Below are positions 5,346 to 5,350 of a stretch of DNA of 5,350 nucleotides, piece after piece. Position 1 is the first letter of the stretch. Every line of letters begins with the position of its first letter. Made by a program: the position numbers and the translations under genes. The notes beneath the pieces are model-generated. The model was not told the origin of the DNA. It saw only the letters and a list, made by a program, of their open reading frames with translations, and ran no database searches. The DNA lies in assembly GCA_045531585.1 (NCBI GenBank), contig JAZSEH010000041.1, forward strand, positions 1 to 5,350. Reading direction: 5' to 3'. The stretch is from SIG587 sp045531585 (GTDB lineage: Bacteria; Bacillota; Clostridia; Oscillospirales; Acutalibacteraceae).

Positions 5346-5350
5346 GTTTA

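Overview
The window looks like a chromosomal segment of an anaerobic, gut-type Clostridia, perhaps Oscillospirales/Ruminococcaceae. That placement is an inference. It rests on strong AGGAGG-type ribosome binding sites, near-consensus sigma-A promoters with 17-bp spacers, a GTP-type PEP carboxykinase, a GGGtGRT-family protein, and a non-coding array of hairpins joined by TGATAT linkers, a style I associate with this group. There are no rRNA or tRNA genes, CRISPR arrays, transposase genes or prophage genes. No stretch longer than 300 bases lacks a gene.

Layout. Bases 1-162 are non-coding and strongly structured: a bidirectional terminator-like hairpin, then a hairpin array. Three genes follow on the minus strand. 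The first (163-894) is a metallo-beta-lactamase-fold hydrolase with its own promoter. The second is pckG/pckA (1017-2795), encoding GTP-type PEP carboxykinase, with its own terminator, a strong promoter, and a near-perfect Rex (NADH/NAD+ sensor) operator just upstream of the -35. The third (2915-3412) is a flavin-reductase-like FMN protein. A 173-bp divergent intergenic region (3413-3585) separates these from a plus-strand pair: a NifU/IscU-like Fe-S scaffold homologue (3586-4278) and, 19 bp later, a GGGtGRT-family protein (4298-5296). A terminator hairpin starts at 5320 and reaches the window edge.

How the genes may work together. In anaerobes PEP carboxykinase often runs from PEP to oxaloacetate, feeding malate, fumarate and succinate formation, which consumes NADH. 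A Rex site at its promoter fits that role. The flavoprotein also belongs to redox metabolism. The scaffold-like/GGGtGRT pair is the least understood part and the best candidate for an undescribed system. The scaffold homologue keeps the fold signature around one canonical cysteine but has a rearranged cysteine set, and its partner is an uncharacterised, cysteine-containing family with an invariant-looking glycine-rich motif. I infer that they form a dedicated metallocluster-dependent pair, but no function is established from the sequence.
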